Shown piece by piece: positions 62,897 to 64,000 of a stretch of DNA of 64,000 nt; position 1 is the first letter of the stretch; each line of letters opens with the position of its first letter. The notes under the pieces are model-generated. The model was not told the DNA's origin. It searched no databases and worked only from the letters and a program-made list of their open reading frames with translations. A program made the translations under genes and the position numbers. The DNA lies in NCBI GenBank assembly GCA_020062545.1, contig JAGUWD010000007.1, positions 186,001 through 250,000 on the forward strand, in the 5' to 3' direction. This stretch comes from Thermodesulfovibrionales bacterium (GTDB taxonomy: Bacteria > Nitrospirota > Thermodesulfovibrionia > Thermodesulfovibrionales > Dissulfurispiraceae).

Positions 62897-63277
62897 ATGA
62901 CTAATAGAAATAATTATGCTGCAAAGATGGCATTAAAAAAGCAGAGCAGGTCTGCTGCCGGTCTTGTTTCAGAACGGTTTCCTCATGTTTCAGGCATTGT
63001 AATCCATATGACCTATTATCAGAAAGGACCAAATCCTGTTCTTATGCTGCGTACCGTAAATATCTTCCCTGCCTCTTATGCCTATTTTAAGATGGATTGT
63101 GTGATAAAAGGATGTGATGGGGGCGGTTTTGACCTGACATCTGTAGTTGACGACATGGTTAAAACCCATAAGAGGGTGAGAAAGGGGGCTCTTGTTTGTT
63201 GTGGAAAGACCGATACTCATGCTCCTGACCATGCAAGTATCGAGTATGACATAGCGATAAAGTATAACAAAGCTTAG
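62897..63277 (+). CDS. Conserved-looking small protein of unknown function
   Basis: A 126-residue soluble protein. It starts MTNRNNYAAKMALKKQSRSA and has strand-rich blocks such as VSGIVIHMTYYQKGPNPVLM and SYAYFKMDCVIKGCDGGGFD, and ends TDTHAPDHASIEYDIAIKYN. It has no membrane segment or recognisable motif. ATG 62897 has GAGGAGAT upstream; the open frame begins 57 bp earlier but covers the hairpin after the cold-shock gene. It sits between the cold-shock gene and a tiny basic protein, possibly one RNA-related unit. I do not know its family. Confidence 0.7.
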   Translation: MTNRNNYAAKMALKKQSRSAAGLVSERFPHVSGIVIHMTYYQKGPNPVLMLRTVNIFPASYAYFKMDCVIKGCDGGGFDLTSVVDDMVKTHKRVRKGALVCCGKTDTHAPDHASIEYDIAIKYNKA

Positions 63278-63314
63278 ACAGGCATAAAGACGAATTTCAT
63301 TGAGAGGAGGACCC

Positions 63315-63464
63315 TTGGCAAGAGCCGGAGCATATAAGAGCGAGAAGAGAAAAAAAGAATTATTGAGGCAGAAGAAACAGGAGGAAAAGAGACAGCGGCG
63401 ATTAAAAAAGGACTCGACAATAGACGAAAAAAATGAACAGAAGACCATCGAAGAAAAAGAGTAA
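63315..63464 (+). CDS. Tiny basic protein with TTG start
   Basis: A 49-residue highly charged protein: after the start it reads ARAGAYKSEKRKKELLRQKK, then EEKRQRRLKKDSTIDEKNEQ, and ends KTIEEKE. It starts at TTG 63315 with GAGGAGG directly upstream, and ends at TAA 63464. Similar 40-60-residue proteins beginning 'ARAGAYKSEKR' are recalled next to cold-shock genes in related bacteria, but this was not checked. The sequence suggests a nucleic-acid-binding or ribosome-associated peptide; unproven. It follows the unknown gene by 37 bp and converges on folD. Confidence 0.6.
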   Translation: MARAGAYKSEKRKKELLRQKKQEEKRQRRLKKDSTIDEKNEQKTIEEKE

Positions 63465-63494
63465 CAGCCATGCCCCTGAGTAACACTCCTTAAT

Positions 63495-64000
63495 TTAAAT
63501 CCTTGCCTTTGCCGATTTCACGGTATTCTCAAGAAGCATTGCGATAGTTACAGGTCCTACACCGCCTGGCACAGGCGTAATCAGGGACGCCTTTTTTGAT
63601 ACGCTATCGAAATCTATATCACCAACCACACGGCTGTTTTCGAGGACATTTATTCCTATATCAACAACAACGACACCGTCTTTCACCATGTCACCAGTGA
63701 TGAGATTCGGCATTCCTGCAGCAACGCATAAAATATCTGCCTGCCGCGTCATCTCTGCAAGATTCTTTGTCTCCCTGTGGCAGACGGTGACAGTTGCCTC
63801 TTTTGTCAAAAGCATGAGGGACAGTGGTTTTCCCACCGCGAGGCTTTTTCCTATTACTACAGCATGTTTTCCTTTTATTTCCACATTATAATATTCAAGC
63901 AGTCTTATTACCCCAAACGGAGTGCACGGCAAGAAACCCAGATGTTGTGCTACTGCCGGATCGTACTGTTTTGAGTAAAGCTGGAGCGTTGATTCCTCAG
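63495..64000 (-). CDS. folD: Methylenetetrahydrofolate dehydrogenase/cyclohydrolase FolD, 5' end missing
   Basis: The C-terminal 168 residues of FolD; the frame stays open to the window edge, where reading continues as LQLYSKQYDPAVAQHLGFLP before CTPFGVIRLLEYY. NADP-binding blocks are KHAVVIGKSLAVGKPLSLML, TVCHRETKNL and ADILCVAAGMPNLITGDMVK, then the end block LITPVPGGVGPVTIAMLLEN. It interconverts methylene- and formyl-tetrahydrofolate. The visible edge sequence before LPCTP does not show the usual 'DVDGF' block, so the boundary region may be atypical. It is convergent with the tiny basic gene. Confidence 0.93.
   Translation of the reverse strand, partial: EESTLQLYSKQYDPAVAQHLGFLPCTPFGVIRLLEYYNVEIKGKHAVVIGKSLAVGKPLSLMLLTKEATVTVCHRETKNLAEMTRQADILCVAAGMPNLITGDMVKDGVVVVDIGINVLENSRVVGDIDFDSVSKKASLITPVPGGVGPVTIAMLLENTVKSAKARI

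Overview
The window is a contiguous bacterial chromosome segment of about 64 kb. It carries a complete set of structural nitrogen-fixation genes, a nitrogen-assimilation block, and a set of Gram-negative envelope genes (BamD, RseP, LpxB, LpxK, WaaA, MsbA). Menaquinone genes are of the futalosine type (MqnE, MqnC). NifI1/NifI2 nitrogenase switch proteins, a fused NifE-NifN, an amide-type lipid A gene pair and UvrA occur together. This mix points to an anaerobic or microaerophilic diderm, most likely a Nitrospirota (Thermodesulfovibrio-like) lineage or a deep relative. That taxonomic call is inference from gene content, not a database match.

Layout. 1-4.2 kb: tail of an ABC ATPase, a TIGR03916-type radical SAM protein with a helix-hairpin-helix tail, a DUF488/dual-OB cluster and a small membrane protein. 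4.3-10.7 kb: accessory region with a PIF1-like helicase carrying a WYL domain, a shortened DUF2442 gene, a tyrosine integrase, a GIY-YIG protein, a toxin-antitoxin pair whose toxin is frameshifted at an A7 run, endonuclease Q and a Met/Lys/Glu repeat protein. 10.7-19.4 kb: nifH-nifD-nifK-nifEN(fusion)-nifX-nifI1-nifI2-fdxB. 19.6-20.3 kb: psiE-like gene behind a perfect CIRCE element. 20.4-25.2 kb: nifB-hesA-modE-modA-modB-modC and a small membrane protein. 25.5-27.2 kb: chemoreceptor with a c-type heme motif. 27.4-34.9 kb: stand-alone NifA-like DNA-binding domain, porin, amt-glnK, second amt, amidotransferase, glnB and glnA. 35.0-39.4 kb (minus): diguanylate cyclase, zinc-binding chemoreceptor, CheW. 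39.5-46.0 kb (minus): rfaE2, Nudix, rseP, dxr, cdsA, uppS and a VCBS-repeat protein. 46.3-55.1 kb: bamD, a siroheme gene, gnnA/gnnB-like genes, lpxB, msbA, waaA, lpxK. 55.3-64 kb: unknown anchored protein, uvrA, mqnE, mqnC, trxB-like, HEAT protein, cold-shock protein, two small unknown genes and the 3' part of folD.

Regulatory logic visible in the DNA: five -24/-12 (sigma-54) promoters precede nifH, nifB, the porin-amt-glnK operon, the second amt, and the amidotransferase-glnB-glnA operon. Four of the five have paired ACA-N4-TGT palindromes about 50-150 bp upstream. The nifH and nifB pairs have the same 20-bp spacing. The amt pairs are extended to CTACA-N4-TGTAG. A 62-residue stand-alone helix-turn-helix resembling the NifA C-terminus is encoded directly behind one such promoter.

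The most unusual content is repetitive. Three families of 120-190 bp palindromic repeats (called A, B, C here) have conserved cores, while in families A and C the outer arms differ between copies yet stay self-complementary. One A copy is nested in a B copy. A shorter palindrome bounded by GGGGAC/GTCCCC (E) is inserted in frame inside both NifE and MqnC. About twenty short arrays of degenerate 7-bp (sometimes 8- or 9-bp) tandem repeats lie between genes and, in frame, inside at least nine genes, including the NifE-NifN fusion linker. No CRISPR array, rRNA or tRNA gene was recognised.
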